Shown: piece after piece, positions 8,966-17,214 of the stretch
Position numbering within the stretch: the first letter of the stretch is position 1
How the letters are laid out: each line of letters starts with the position of its first letter
Origin: an uncultured Eubacteriales bacterium
GTDB lineage: Bacteria; Bacillota; Clostridia; Christensenellales; Aristaeellaceae
Assembly (NCBI GenBank): GCA_902764875.1
Contig: CACWXP010000024.1
Location: forward strand, 1 to 51,645
Direction: 5' to 3'
Length of the DNA stretch: 51,645 nt
Position numbers and translations under genes: made by a program
The notes under the pieces: generated by a model
Databases searched by the model: none
What the model was told of the DNA's origin: nothing
Seen by the model: the letters and a program-made list of their open reading frames with translations, nothing else

Positions 8966-10081
8966 ATGTACGATTATCTGATTGTCGGGGCGGGACTATA
9001 CGGGGCGACCGTGGCGCGGGAACTGACGGACGCGGGAAAGAAGGTCCTTGTCGTCGAACGGCGGGGCCATATTGCCGGGAACGCCTATACGGAACAGACG
9101 GAAGGCATCAACGTTCACAAATACGGCGCACATATTTTCCACACAAACAACAGGGAAGTATGGAACTATGTAAACCGGTTTGCGGAATTCAACCGATACA
9201 CGAACAGCCCGGTGGCCAACTATCGCGGTAAGCTGTTCTCCCTGCCGTTCAATATGTACACCTTCCACAGCATGTGGGGCGTCGTGACGCCGGAAGAGGC
9301 GGCGGCCAAAATCGCGGAGCAGCGGGGAGAAATTACCGGGGAGCCGAAGAACCTTGAGGAGCAGGCGATCAGCCTGGTGGGACGGGACATCTATGAAGCG
9401 CTGATCAAGGGCTATACGGAAAAACAGTGGGGACGGCCCTGCGACCAGCTGCCGGCCTTCATCATCCGGCGGCTGCCGGTACGGCTGACCTTTGACAACA
9501 ACTATTTCAACGCGCTGTTTCAGGGGATTCCCATGGGGGGATACACCGGAATGGTGGCGAAAATGCTGGAGGGGATCGAGGTCCGGCTCGGGTGCGACTA
9601 CCTTGCAAACAGGGAAGAACTGGACGCGATGGCGGAAAAGGTGATCTACACGGGTCCCATCGACGCCTTCTACGGCTTCCTGCTGGGGACACTGGGATAC
9701 CGGTCGGTGCGGTTTGAAACGGAAATTCTCGACAAGCCGAACTTCCAGGGGAACGCGGTGGTGAACTACACGGACGCGGAGACGCCCTGGACGCGGATCA
9801 TCGAGCACAAGTGGTTTGAGTTCGGCATCCGGAGCGATACCGGGGAGCCGGCGGAGAAAACCGTGATCAGCCGGGAATACAGCTCGGAATGGAAACCCGG
9901 GGACGAGCCCTATTACCCCGTCAACGACGAGACAAATAACGCGCTTTATGCAAAGTACGCCGAACTGGCGGCGAAGGAAGAGCGCGTGATGATGGGCGGG
10001 CGGCTCGGGAACTACCGGTATTATGATATGGATCAAGTGATTGCGGAGGCGCTTTGCGCTGCGCGCAAATGCGCTGAGTGA
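8966..10081 (+). CDS. glf: UDP-galactopyranose mutase
   Basis: This 371-residue flavoenzyme converts UDP-galactopyranose to UDP-galactofuranose, the donor for galactofuranose residues in surface glycans. The N-terminal FAD-binding fold shows VGAGLYGATVA at about residues 7-17. The family signature YGAHIFHTN follows near residue 53, then the Glf-typical GYTEKQWGRPCDQLP and NNYFNALFQGIPMGGYT segments. Length matches the bacterial family (about 370). The start has GGGAGG six bases upstream. The gene leads a run with a GT2 glycosyltransferase and a flippase-like protein, which fits glycan assembly. The stop codon lies inside the first copy of a heptanucleotide repeat. Confidence 0.96.
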   Translation: MYDYLIVGAGLYGATVARELTDAGKKVLVVERRGHIAGNAYTEQTEGINVHKYGAHIFHTNNREVWNYVNRFAEFNRYTNSPVANYRGKLFSLPFNMYTFHSMWGVVTPEEAAAKIAEQRGEITGEPKNLEEQAISLVGRDIYEALIKGYTEKQWGRPCDQLPAFIIRRLPVRLTFDNNYFNALFQGIPMGGYTGMVAKMLEGIEVRLGCDYLANREELDAMAEKVIYTGPIDAFYGFLLGTLGYRSVRFETEILDKPNFQGNAVVNYTDAETPWTRIIEHKWFEFGIRSDTGEPAEKTVISREYSSEWKPGDEPYYPVNDETNNALYAKYAELAAKEERVMMGGRLGNYRYYDMDQVIAEALCAARKCAE

Positions 10082-10110
10082 ATAGTGGTTAGTGAATAGT
10101 GGATAGCGGG
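10076..10110 (+). repeat. TAGTGRN heptad array after glf stop codon
   Basis: In-phase heptads begin at GAGTGAA (10076-10082, containing the glf TGA stop). TAGTGGT, TAGTGAA, TAGTGGA and the degenerate TAGCGGG follow, to 10110. It fills the spacer before the next gene. Confidence 0.85.
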
Positions 10111-10121
10111 ATGGAGAACAG

Positions 10122-11141
10122 ATGAAGCTTTTGACTTGTGTGGTGCCCTGCTATAATTCTGCCGGCTGGATGGAGCGGGCGGTGGATTCTTTGCTGGCCG
10201 GCGGGGAGGAAATGGAAATTCTGATCGTGGACGACGGGTCTACGGATCGGACGAGAGCCGTTGCAGACCGGCTGGCCGCGGAGCATCCCACGATCGTGAA
10301 GGCCCACCACCAGGCGAATGCCGGACACGGGTCCGCACTGAATTACGGCATCGCGAACGCAGAAGGCGTTTACTTCAAGGTGGTCGATTCGGACGACCGG
10401 ATGGTGAAGGAAAACATTCCGGGGCTGATGGACGTTTTGCGGGAGCACGCGGATGAAGACAGCCAGGTCGACATGATTTTCCACGACTATGTTTACGACC
10501 ATCCGGAGGAGGAAAACACTTTTACGATCACCTATGCCGGAAAGATGAAGCCGGACACGGCGGGGACCTGGGAGGAGACGAGACCTTTCCACATATGGAA
10601 CCAGTTCATGATCCACAGCCTGATTTACAGCGTGCAGTTCCTGCGGGAAAACCATGTTGTGATGCCGGAACATACCTTTTATGAAGACAACATCTATATT
10701 TACCAACCCCTGGGGAAGACGCGGAAGATCCTGTATCACCACGCGCCGCTTTATGGATACTGCGTGGGGCGGGTGGACCAGTCCATTGACGAAAAGAATA
10801 TGCTGAAGCGGCTGGATCAGGCGACGAACATCGCAAAGATGATGATTACGAGCTACAGCATGGAAGAACTGAACCGGATGCCGAAGCATCTGCGGGAGTA
10901 TCTGATCAACAACGCCTGCGGGCAGCTGTTTACGACCTGCGCACTGCAGTTCATTGAAAACACGGAGCGGAGCCACGGGATGAACCGGGAACTTTGGCAG
11001 ACGATCCGGGACTTTGATCCGGCGCTTTACCGGCGGCTGCGGCGGAACCCGCTGGGGCGGGTGACATGCCTGCCGGGACGGGCCGGGGAAAAGTTTTTAG
11101 TATTCCTTTACCGAATGGGCCGGAAGATGATCAAGTTCTGA
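10122..11141 (+). CDS. GT2 family glycosyltransferase
   Basis: This 339-residue protein has a GT-A fold typical of inverting family 2 glycosyltransferases. It shows the N-terminal VVPCYNSAGW strand, the VDDGS nucleotide-binding motif (36-40), the metal-binding DSDD motif (89-92) and the FYEDN segment, whose Asp near 189 is the likely catalytic base. No transmembrane segment is obvious, although the basic C-terminus could associate with the membrane. It lies 40 bases after glf and 16 before the flippase-like gene. A role in transferring sugar, possibly galactofuranose, to a lipid-linked glycan is inferred from context. Confidence 0.92.
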   Translation: MKLLTCVVPCYNSAGWMERAVDSLLAGGEEMEILIVDDGSTDRTRAVADRLAAEHPTIVKAHHQANAGHGSALNYGIANAEGVYFKVVDSDDRMVKENIPGLMDVLREHADEDSQVDMIFHDYVYDHPEEENTFTITYAGKMKPDTAGTWEETRPFHIWNQFMIHSLIYSVQFLRENHVVMPEHTFYEDNIYIYQPLGKTRKILYHHAPLYGYCVGRVDQSIDEKNMLKRLDQATNIAKMMITSYSMEELNRMPKHLREYLINNACGQLFTTCALQFIENTERSHGMNRELWQTIRDFDPALYRRLRRNPLGRVTCLPGRAGEKFLVFLYRMGRKMIKF

Positions 11142-11157
11142 CGACGGGGAGAGGTGT

Positions 11158-12210
11158 ATGAATCCGAAACTGAAGAAGCTTCTGAGCTTTCTGTTCATCC
11201 TGGTTTCCGTCGGCACGGTGGTGATCATCGCCTTCAGCAACCCGGAGATGAAGAATGCCTGGGAGGCTATTTCGAAGCTCTCGCTGCCATGGATCGGTGG
11301 GTTGCTGCTGTGCTGGTTTGTTTACGTGCTGTTTGAGGCAATGGGAACATGGATCTGCCTTCGGCGCCGGGGATATGATATTTCACTTTTCCGGGTGCTG
11401 GGAACCGGGCTGATCGGCATGTACTACAGCAACATCACCCCCGGTGCGTCCGGCGGGCAGCCGATGCAGGTGAACAGCCTGCGGAAGGCTGGGATTCCGG
11501 TTGAATACGGGACGCTGGCGCTGACGGTTCGGTTTGTGATGAACCAATTCGCCGTTTGCATGATCGGGCTGATTCTGTTTCTGATTCATAAGGATTTTGT
11601 ATACAAACAGCTGGGCGGCGCCATCTGGGCGGCGCGGATCGGCTGGCTGATCAACTTTGCTTCGGTGCCGCTGGTGCTGCTGGCGGCTTTCAAGCGGAAC
11701 TGGATCCAGAAGCTGGGGGAGAAGCTGATTGGCCTGGGGGTGAAGATCCATGTGATCCGGAACCCGGAAGCGGCGAAGGTACGCCTGTCGGGGATGCTGG
11801 ACACCTATCACGAGGCCCTGACGGAGATGACGCACCGGCCGAAGGAGCTCATTGCGCAGCTGTTCTGCAGCGCGGTGAGCGTGCTGGGACTGACCAGCAG
11901 CATCGTGTTTACCTACTATGCCTTCGGACAGAGCGGGACAGAATGGTCGCAGATTCTGACACTGAGCTGTCTGCTGTTCGTGAGCGCGAGCTATACGCCC
12001 CTGCCCGGGGCGAACGGGGCGCAGGAAGGCGGATTCCTTCTGTACTTCCGGGGAATCTTCAAGGACGGGACGATCGGGCTGGCGCTTTTGATCTGGCGGT
12101 TCTTTACCTATTATCTGTTCCTGATTGTCGGGGTTTTCATGGTGGTTGGCGAGAAGGCTATCCTGAAGGCCGAAGCGCGGAAGAACAGGCACCCGCAAGG
12201 GCTGCCATAG
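11158..12210 (+). CDS. Flippase-like membrane protein (lysylphosphatidylglycerol synthase TM region, YbhN/UPF0104 type)
   Basis: This 350-residue integral membrane protein has about eight hydrophobic segments. It carries the family landmarks TPGASGGQPMQ near residue 95 and PLPGANGAQEGG near residue 282. These match the UPF0104/YbhN (AglD2-like) family, related to the membrane half of MprF. The domain is associated with lipid or lipid-linked sugar translocation, but no reaction can be assigned from sequence. A GGGGAGAGGT ribosome binding site precedes the ATG. Co-orientation with glf and GT2 suggests a role in glycolipid or polysaccharide export. Confidence 0.85.
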   Translation: MNPKLKKLLSFLFILVSVGTVVIIAFSNPEMKNAWEAISKLSLPWIGGLLLCWFVYVLFEAMGTWICLRRRGYDISLFRVLGTGLIGMYYSNITPGASGGQPMQVNSLRKAGIPVEYGTLALTVRFVMNQFAVCMIGLILFLIHKDFVYKQLGGAIWAARIGWLINFASVPLVLLAAFKRNWIQKLGEKLIGLGVKIHVIRNPEAAKVRLSGMLDTYHEALTEMTHRPKELIAQLFCSAVSVLGLTSSIVFTYYAFGQSGTEWSQILTLSCLLFVSASYTPLPGANGAQEGGFLLYFRGIFKDGTIGLALLIWRFFTYYLFLIVGVFMVVGEKAILKAEARKNRHPQGLP

Positions 12211-12296
12211 ACTGCTTCGATGCATTTTGCGAGGGATTGTTGCTTGTGGGGCAGGGTTGTTATAGACTGTTTGATGCTGCCTGCGGGAGGATGAAT

Positions 12297-12896
12297 ATGA
12301 AGCGCGATTTCAACAAAGAGATGGAGGCAGAGATCGCTTCTTTGGGCGGGCGGAGGCCGACACTACTGCTGCACAGCTGCTGCGGGCCGTGCTCCAGCGC
12401 TGTGCTGGAGCGGTTGCGGGAGCATTTCCGGGTAACGGTTCTTTACTATAATCCGAACATTGAACCGGAGGAGGAGTATCTGCACCGGAAGGCGGAGCAG
12501 CAGCGGCTGCTGGGAATGCTGGGCGAGGATATCGGATGGCTGGAATGCGGATATGACCACGCGTCTTTCGAGGCTTTTGCGCCGGGAATGGCGGAGGAGC
12601 CGGAAGGCGGGAAACGGTGCCTGGCCTGCTTTGCGATGCGGCTGAACGAAACGGCGGCGCAGGCGAAGACGCACGGGTTTGAATACTTCACGACGACGCT
12701 GAGCGTGAGCCCCCACAAGAACGCGGAAAATGTGAACCGGGCGGGGGAGGCGGCCGGAGAACGATACGGCGTGAAGTATCTGTATGCGGATTTCAAAAAG
12801 AAAAACGGATACCTGCGATCTTTGCAGCTATCCGCTGAGTATGAGTTATACAGGCAGAACTACTGCGGGTGCCTTTACTCTAAAACGATGGCCTAA
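12297..12896 (+). CDS. queH: Epoxyqueuosine reductase QueH
   Basis: This protein of about 199 residues matches QueH (formerly DUF208), the QueG-unrelated enzyme that reduces epoxyqueuosine to queuosine in tRNA. The expected cysteine sets are visible: adjacent Cys-Cys plus a further Cys in LLHSCCGPCSSAVL (about 25-35), CLACF in the middle and YCGCLYS near the C-terminus. These supply an iron-sulfur cluster and a metal site. The frame is open far upstream, but that part overlaps the preceding gene out of frame. GGGAGG at 12285-12290 touches an ATG at 12291 and is six bases from ATG 12297, so 12297 is preferred. tgt, which acts earlier in the same pathway, lies about 13 kb downstream. Confidence 0.92.
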   Translation: MKRDFNKEMEAEIASLGGRRPTLLLHSCCGPCSSAVLERLREHFRVTVLYYNPNIEPEEEYLHRKAEQQRLLGMLGEDIGWLECGYDHASFEAFAPGMAEEPEGGKRCLACFAMRLNETAAQAKTHGFEYFTTTLSVSPHKNAENVNRAGEAAGERYGVKYLYADFKKKNGYLRSLQLSAEYELYRQNYCGCLYSKTMA

Positions 12897-12917
12897 AGGC
12901 ATCTTTCAGGGGAATGG

Positions 12918-14423
12918 TTATTCCTTACAGTACCAATCATACTCATACCCGGGATCGGAGGTCTTTTCGACCGGGAGCAGGCGGAGACGGACGACCGCAT
13001 TGGGGGCCAGGGTCAGATTGACTCCGGCTCCTTCTTTTGCCGGTTCCGGTTCGAGTACACGGCGGGCCGGCTGGGCGGCGGCACGGAGGAAAGCAAGCTG
13101 TTCGGCGGTGAGATCCGCGGGTTCACCCATGCGGTGCCAGCAAGCGAGGGGGTTGCACGTTTCCTCGTCCACGACCTCGAGAAGCGCGGCGGCATCGCCC
13201 TGCAGGGGGAAGGTCAGGGAGAGCTCGAGAGGCTCTTTTTTATTTTCCTCGCACAGATTCCAGAGCACGGCTTCATAGCCGCCGTCTTCCCGGCGGACGG
13301 CCACCGCGTGCTCATTGCGCAGCACGCAGTCACCCCGCAGGTTTGCGAAGAAGGAGAAGGCCCAGAGTGTCGGTTTCGGGATGAGACCGTTGGCCATCAT
13401 GCCGAAGCCCCCGTGGAAGGGACGGTTCGGGATGCCCTGCTCCTCGAAAACATCGCCGAAGGTCCAGTAGCTGTAGCCGTCCGCCACATCGCCGAGACGG
13501 GAGAGCAGGGCCGCGCAGATGGCCGCATTTTCATTGGTATCGTGAATGGGACAGAAGGGATTGTAACTGGTGTTGAACTCGGTGATATACATGGGGATGC
13601 CCTTGAACTGCGGGAAGGAATCGATGATATCCCTCGATTCCTGCATCTCGGCGATCAGGACTTCCGGGGCGCTCATTTTATGATACATATAGCGGGACCT
13701 GTGCTCCGGCTGCTGACCCAGATAAGCATGACGAGTGACAAAATCCACGGGGAGCTTTTCCTCACGGCAGAAGGCAAGGAAATCGGCAATCCACTGCTGG
13801 CTGCCCTCGCCGCCGCAGATGGCGGGTCCGCCGACGCGCATGTTCGGCAGGACTTCGCGGATCGCCTGTACGGTGATCCGATACAGCTCCAGATATTTTT
13901 CCTTATCCGCGTTTTCCCAGAAACCGCGGAGGTTCGGTTCGTTCCAGATTTCGCAGGGCCAGGTTTCGACCTTTTCCCTGCCGTAGCGGTGAACCAGATG
14001 CTTCAGGGTTTCCCGCACAAGGCGGCACCACTCCTCCGGATCCTTCGGCGGAACGGTGTGGGCCTTCCAGTAGAAAAGCGTCTGCGGGGAAGAAGCCAGC
14101 TTCTCCGGCATGAAACCGATCTCCAGGAAGGGCTCGAGGCCGTTTTCCAGCCAGGCGTCGATCATGCGGTCGAGATAGGTGAAGCAGAACCACTGCTCCC
14201 GGGGCGCGAAGGGCGGGCCCCATTCCTGCCAGATGCCCAGCTGATCGCTGAAGAGGCCGTGACCCCGGACATGGCGGAAATGACAAAGATCCTGAACGGC
14301 GGCAAGCTGATCCTGATATTCCTTATGCAGGGCCAGATCCACCCGGCCCGTTCCGACGCAGTAGTCGGTGAGATTCCGGAAAGCTGCGGTGTCTCCGGGT
14401 TTGATGGCGATTTCCTTCTTCAT
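12918..14423 (-). CDS. GH39 glycoside hydrolase (beta-xylosidase type)
   Basis: This 501-residue enzyme resembles GH39 beta-xylosidases, retaining enzymes that release xylose from xylo-oligosaccharides. The acid/base Glu162 sits in the EIWNEPNL motif and the nucleophile Glu282 in the YITEFN motif, matching the spacing known for this family (about E160 and E277). The TIM barrel covers about 1-345 and the rest forms the usual beta-sandwich. No signal peptide is visible, so it probably acts on imported oligosaccharides. AAAGGCGG lies upstream of the ATG. The gene is convergent with queH and stands alone. Other GH39 activities such as alpha-L-iduronidase are less likely in bacteria but cannot be excluded. 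Confidence 0.88.
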   Translation of the reverse strand: MKKEIAIKPGDTAAFRNLTDYCVGTGRVDLALHKEYQDQLAAVQDLCHFRHVRGHGLFSDQLGIWQEWGPPFAPREQWFCFTYLDRMIDAWLENGLEPFLEIGFMPEKLASSPQTLFYWKAHTVPPKDPEEWCRLVRETLKHLVHRYGREKVETWPCEIWNEPNLRGFWENADKEKYLELYRITVQAIREVLPNMRVGGPAICGGEGSQQWIADFLAFCREEKLPVDFVTRHAYLGQQPEHRSRYMYHKMSAPEVLIAEMQESRDIIDSFPQFKGIPMYITEFNTSYNPFCPIHDTNENAAICAALLSRLGDVADGYSYWTFGDVFEEQGIPNRPFHGGFGMMANGLIPKPTLWAFSFFANLRGDCVLRNEHAVAVRREDGGYEAVLWNLCEENKKEPLELSLTFPLQGDAAALLEVVDEETCNPLACWHRMGEPADLTAEQLAFLRAAAQPARRVLEPEPAKEGAGVNLTLAPNAVVRLRLLPVEKTSDPGYEYDWYCKE

Positions 14424-14560
14424 ATGCTTCCGCCTTTCTGTCAGGGACTTTTTTCAAGTATAACATCATAGATGAAATTTGTACAGACAATTTGTTGGCG
14501 GGAGACGGGCGAACGGGCCGATTTAGGAATTTAGGTTTTGGGGGTCGCACTGTGACGCGG

Positions 14561-14574
14561 TAGTGGATAGTGAA
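14561..14574 (+). repeat. Two TAGTGRN heptads
   Basis: TAGTGGA and TAGTGAA lie in tandem in the spacer between two minus-strand genes, followed by ACAGGAA-like sequence. This is the shortest occurrence of the element in the window. Confidence 0.7.
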
Positions 14575-14619
14575 CAGGAAGTTTTTTGGCTTTAGGGTTA
14601 GAATTTGGGGTATAGAAAG

Positions 14620-14645
14620 GGGCCGGTCTCTTTCGGGACCGGCCC
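14620..14645 (-). terminator. Terminator of the unknown secreted-protein gene
   Basis: An 11-bp stem with one G-U pair (14620-14630 with 14635-14645) closes a TTTC loop. On the minus strand it is followed by CTTTCTAT, a modest T-rich tail. It lies 35 bases after the stop of the minus-strand gene. Confidence 0.7.
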
Positions 14646-14680
14646 ATGAGGCGTTTGGTTTTTCAACCTTCACGACGGGT

Positions 14681-16015
14681 TTATTTAGTTGTGGTCTGGG
14701 TGGCGGGCATCATGTTGGAGAGCAGGGAAGTAAAGATGGCCTGCACTTCAGGCATATCCGCGGTAGCGGTCATCACATTGCTGAGAACGGTCATCATGCC
14801 GACCATGATCTTGCTGTTGAAGGTCTGGGCGAGTTCTTCGCTCTTCTGCATTTCCGACATGGCGATGACTTCTGCATCCGCGGGGACGGTGACGGTCGGG
14901 GCGTCGCTGGTGCAGGAGATCTCCAGGGAGAACGTGATGGGTTCTTCCGCACCGGGGATCGGGAGGGTCACTCCGAGGAGCAGGCCGATGCCGTTCTCCA
15001 CAGGGATCACGGAGCCTGCCAAAGACGCGGACATCTGCGGGGTGACGAAATCCAGCGAGAAGGTTCCCTGGCCGGAGGCCTTGTCCGTCACGACAAAACC
15101 GGTGGCGCTGCCCTGATCGCCGGCGACCAGGAGAAGGTTGATCGTTTCGTCTGCCTCGGTTTCGGCGACAGTCACAGTCACATCCACCTGATCCTTCTTG
15201 GAAACGTTCACCGCCACGCAGGAATCGCCGGCATCATCCAGATACTTCGCGACGATCAGATCGGGCGCGTCTTCGTCCGCGGTGTTCGCGATGTTCGTGA
15301 GGGTTTCATCAATGTTCAGCGTACTGAGGTCTCCGCCCAAAGAGGCGAAGAGAGCCGCGACAGATTCCTCGGCAAGGATGTCCTTAACGGCGGTGATGAA
15401 CAGGGTTGCAGCTTCCTTGGACGTCATATTCAGGACGGATTTCTGCGTGTAGGTTTTGTCACCCACCAGGTATTCGCCCTTTTCATATTCGGAGAACTTC
15501 GACTCAAAGGCGGCGATCAGTTCCTTTGTCTTGGCGTCGAAGATCGGGGTGAGAGCTTCGACATTGAACTTGGCCAGAAGATCGGTCAGGCCGGCCTGGG
15601 CTGTGGTTGTTCCGGCGGGGACGACGGAGGAAAGCAGCTGCTGCGTGAGGGCATCGACCTCTTCCTTGGTCAGGGTCAGGACCGTTCCCGGGAAAAGATC
15701 GGAAACCGCCTGCCAGGTGGTGCCGCTATCCTTTACACCAAGGGAGGCCACAGGATTGTCGGCCAGCTTGATGGTCAGCGCGGACGCGGTTGCGTCTGCA
15801 GAGAAACCGATGGAAAGGATGTTGAGCAGCTCGACAATGCCGGCGGCCATTTCAGGCGTCGTGCCGCTGATCATTCCCTCAGGAATTTCGCCGTCGAGAC
15901 CGACGCCGATTTCAACAGTCACCGGATTCTCGAGCTTGGCCTGGCCAAAGCCGCCGCAGACCGCTGTGAGCATCATGATGATTGCCATAATGCCGGAAAT
16001 GAGATTTGTACCCAT
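14681..16015 (-). CDS. Secreted protein of unknown function
   Basis: I do not recognise this 444-residue protein. It starts with a hydrophobic export signal rich in Met and Ile (about residues 5-24) and lacks a clear lipobox. The rest is acidic, rich in Ala, Thr, Leu and Val, with alternating amphipathic helices and beta-rich stretches (for example around AGSVIPVENGIGLLLGVTLP). Near the C-terminus is a Met-rich helix, and it ends in ATQTTTK. Two starts are possible: ATG 16021 lies only three bases from AAGGAG (16025-16030), while ATG 16015 lies nine bases away and is preferred. It has its own strong promoter and terminator, so it forms a single-gene unit, probably well expressed. Confidence 0.75.
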   Translation of the reverse strand: MGTNLISGIMAIIMMLTAVCGGFGQAKLENPVTVEIGVGLDGEIPEGMISGTTPEMAAGIVELLNILSIGFSADATASALTIKLADNPVASLGVKDSGTTWQAVSDLFPGTVLTLTKEEVDALTQQLLSSVVPAGTTTAQAGLTDLLAKFNVEALTPIFDAKTKELIAAFESKFSEYEKGEYLVGDKTYTQKSVLNMTSKEAATLFITAVKDILAEESVAALFASLGGDLSTLNIDETLTNIANTADEDAPDLIVAKYLDDAGDSCVAVNVSKKDQVDVTVTVAETEADETINLLLVAGDQGSATGFVVTDKASGQGTFSLDFVTPQMSASLAGSVIPVENGIGLLLGVTLPIPGAEEPITFSLEISCTSDAPTVTVPADAEVIAMSEMQKSEELAQTFNSKIMVGMMTVLSNVMTATADMPEVQAIFTSLLSNMMPATQTTTK

Positions 16016-16060
16016 AGACATTCACTCCTTCTTCATATCCTTGATGGAAAAACCGGAAAG

Positions 16061-16089
16061 ATTATAGCATAAAGATCGGCGGAAGGCAA
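16061..16089 (-). promoter_or_regulatory. Strong promoter of the unknown secreted-protein gene
   Basis: On the minus strand a -35 TTGCCT (16084-16089) and a perfect -10 TATAAT (16061-16066) are 17 bases apart, with an extended -10 TGC immediately upstream. Confidence 0.8.
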
Positions 16090-16111
16090 AAAAATTGACA
16101 GGAAATGTCAC

Positions 16112-16140
16112 TTGAAGAGAGAGACGAAAAATGATATTGT
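16112..16140 (+). promoter_or_regulatory. Probable promoter of the YitT-family gene
   Basis: TTGAAG (16112-16117) and TATTGT (16135-16140) are 17 bases apart. This predicts an untranslated leader of about 100 bases that contains the inverted repeat at 16165-16218. Confidence 0.5.
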
Positions 16141-16164
16141 ACCTTCCGGTAATGAATTGAGACG

Positions 16165-16218
16165 GTTTTAGTGTGCAAAAGACGGAAAACGGAAAACGAA
16201 AACACTACACACTAAAAC
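16165..16218 (+). repeat. 11-bp inverted repeat in the YitT leader
   Basis: GTTTTAGTGTG (16165-16175) is perfectly complementary to CACACTAAAAC (16208-16218), with a purine-rich 32-base loop between. No T tract follows, so it is not a terminator. It could be a leader hairpin or an operator. Confidence 0.55.
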
Positions 16219-16248
16219 ACTAAGAAACGGAAGGCGGACGGACCACAG

Positions 16249-17106
16249 ATGAAAGCGCACAGGGGAACGATTCGGGAGTGGCTCTGCATCACGGCGGGGA
16301 TCATGATCATGACCGCCGGGATATATTTCTTCAAGTTTCCGAACCATTTTTCCACCGGCGGGGTGACCGGCATTGCCATCGTGCTGGGACATTATATCCC
16401 CTCCATGACGCCGGGTACGTTTGTGACGGTGATCAACGTGCTGCTCCTGCTGCTCGGGTTCGCGGTGTTTGGAAGATCCTTCGGCGTCCGCACGGTCTAT
16501 ACCTCGCTGCTGATGAGCGGGCTGCTGCGGCTGCTGGAAATCGTCTGCCCCATGGACGCGCCGATGACAAACCAGCCCCTGGTGGAGCTGCTGTTCGCGG
16601 TGGGGCTGCCGGCGGTCGGATCGGCGATTCTTTTCAACATGAACGCCAGTTCCGGCGGCACGGACATCATCGCGATGATCCTGAAGAAGCACACCTCGCT
16701 GAACATCGGTCTGGCCCTGCTGTGCAGCGACACGATCATCACCCTCAGCGCCTGCGTGGCCTTCGGGATGGAGACGGGGCTGTTCTCGGTGCTGGGGCTG
16801 ATTATCAAGGCGCTGTTTGTGGACCTGGTGATGGATAACCTCCGGGTCAAGAAATGCTTCCAGATTATCACCTCCCATCCGGAGCCGATTGAGGAATATA
16901 TTATGAAGGAACTTCACCGGGGAGCGACCCAGCTTCACGGGGAGGGCGTTTATACCCACGAGGGGAAGACCGTGCTGCTGACGGTGGTGAGCCGGCACGA
17001 GGCGGTGCTGCTGCGGGATTTCATTAAAGAGAACGATCCCGGGGCTTTCATGATTATCACGAGCAGCACGGAAATCATCGGGAACGGTTTCCGAGGTGTG
17101 ACGTAA
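16249..17106 (+). CDS. YitT family membrane protein (DUF161 + DUF2179)
   Basis: This 285-residue protein matches the YitT family: five to six N-terminal membrane segments, with HFSTGGVTGIAIVL near residue 36 and NASSGGTDIIAMIL near residue 131. A soluble C-terminal DUF2179 domain follows (about 205-285). The GGVTG and SSGGTDI motifs are family hallmarks. YitT proteins are widespread in Firmicutes and of uncertain function; a transporter role is often assumed. The start follows a GGAAGGCGG-like ribosome binding site at long spacing. It is not obviously co-transcribed with the downstream ABC exporter, which has its own promoter. Confidence 0.9.
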   Translation: MKAHRGTIREWLCITAGIMIMTAGIYFFKFPNHFSTGGVTGIAIVLGHYIPSMTPGTFVTVINVLLLLLGFAVFGRSFGVRTVYTSLLMSGLLRLLEIVCPMDAPMTNQPLVELLFAVGLPAVGSAILFNMNASSGGTDIIAMILKKHTSLNIGLALLCSDTIITLSACVAFGMETGLFSVLGLIIKALFVDLVMDNLRVKKCFQIITSHPEPIEEYIMKELHRGATQLHGEGVYTHEGKTVLLTVVSRHEAVLLRDFIKENDPGAFMIITSSTEIIGNGFRGVT

Positions 17107-17152
17107 AATAAGGAGGGCGGTTCAAACGCCCCGAACCCCTTCGGAAAAAAAT

Positions 17153-17181
17153 TTGCAAGCTTCGTATCTTAATGATAAAAT
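17153..17181 (+). promoter_or_regulatory. Promoter of the fused ABC exporter gene
   Basis: TTGCAA (17153-17158) and TAAAAT (17176-17181) are 17 bases apart. The GGAGGTG ribosome binding site is about 25 bases downstream of the -10. Confidence 0.6.
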
Positions 17182-17214
17182 AATATATCTGTACGTTTTG
17201 GAGGTGTCGAGCGG

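Noticed and set aside
11943-12296. Upstream extension of queH
   Set aside because: It overlaps the flippase-like gene out of frame and has no similarity; the Cys motifs and ribosome binding site support a start at 12297.
17107-17152. Small hairpins after the YitT gene as a terminator
   Set aside because: Stems are only about five base pairs, and the homopolymer is A on the plus strand, not T.
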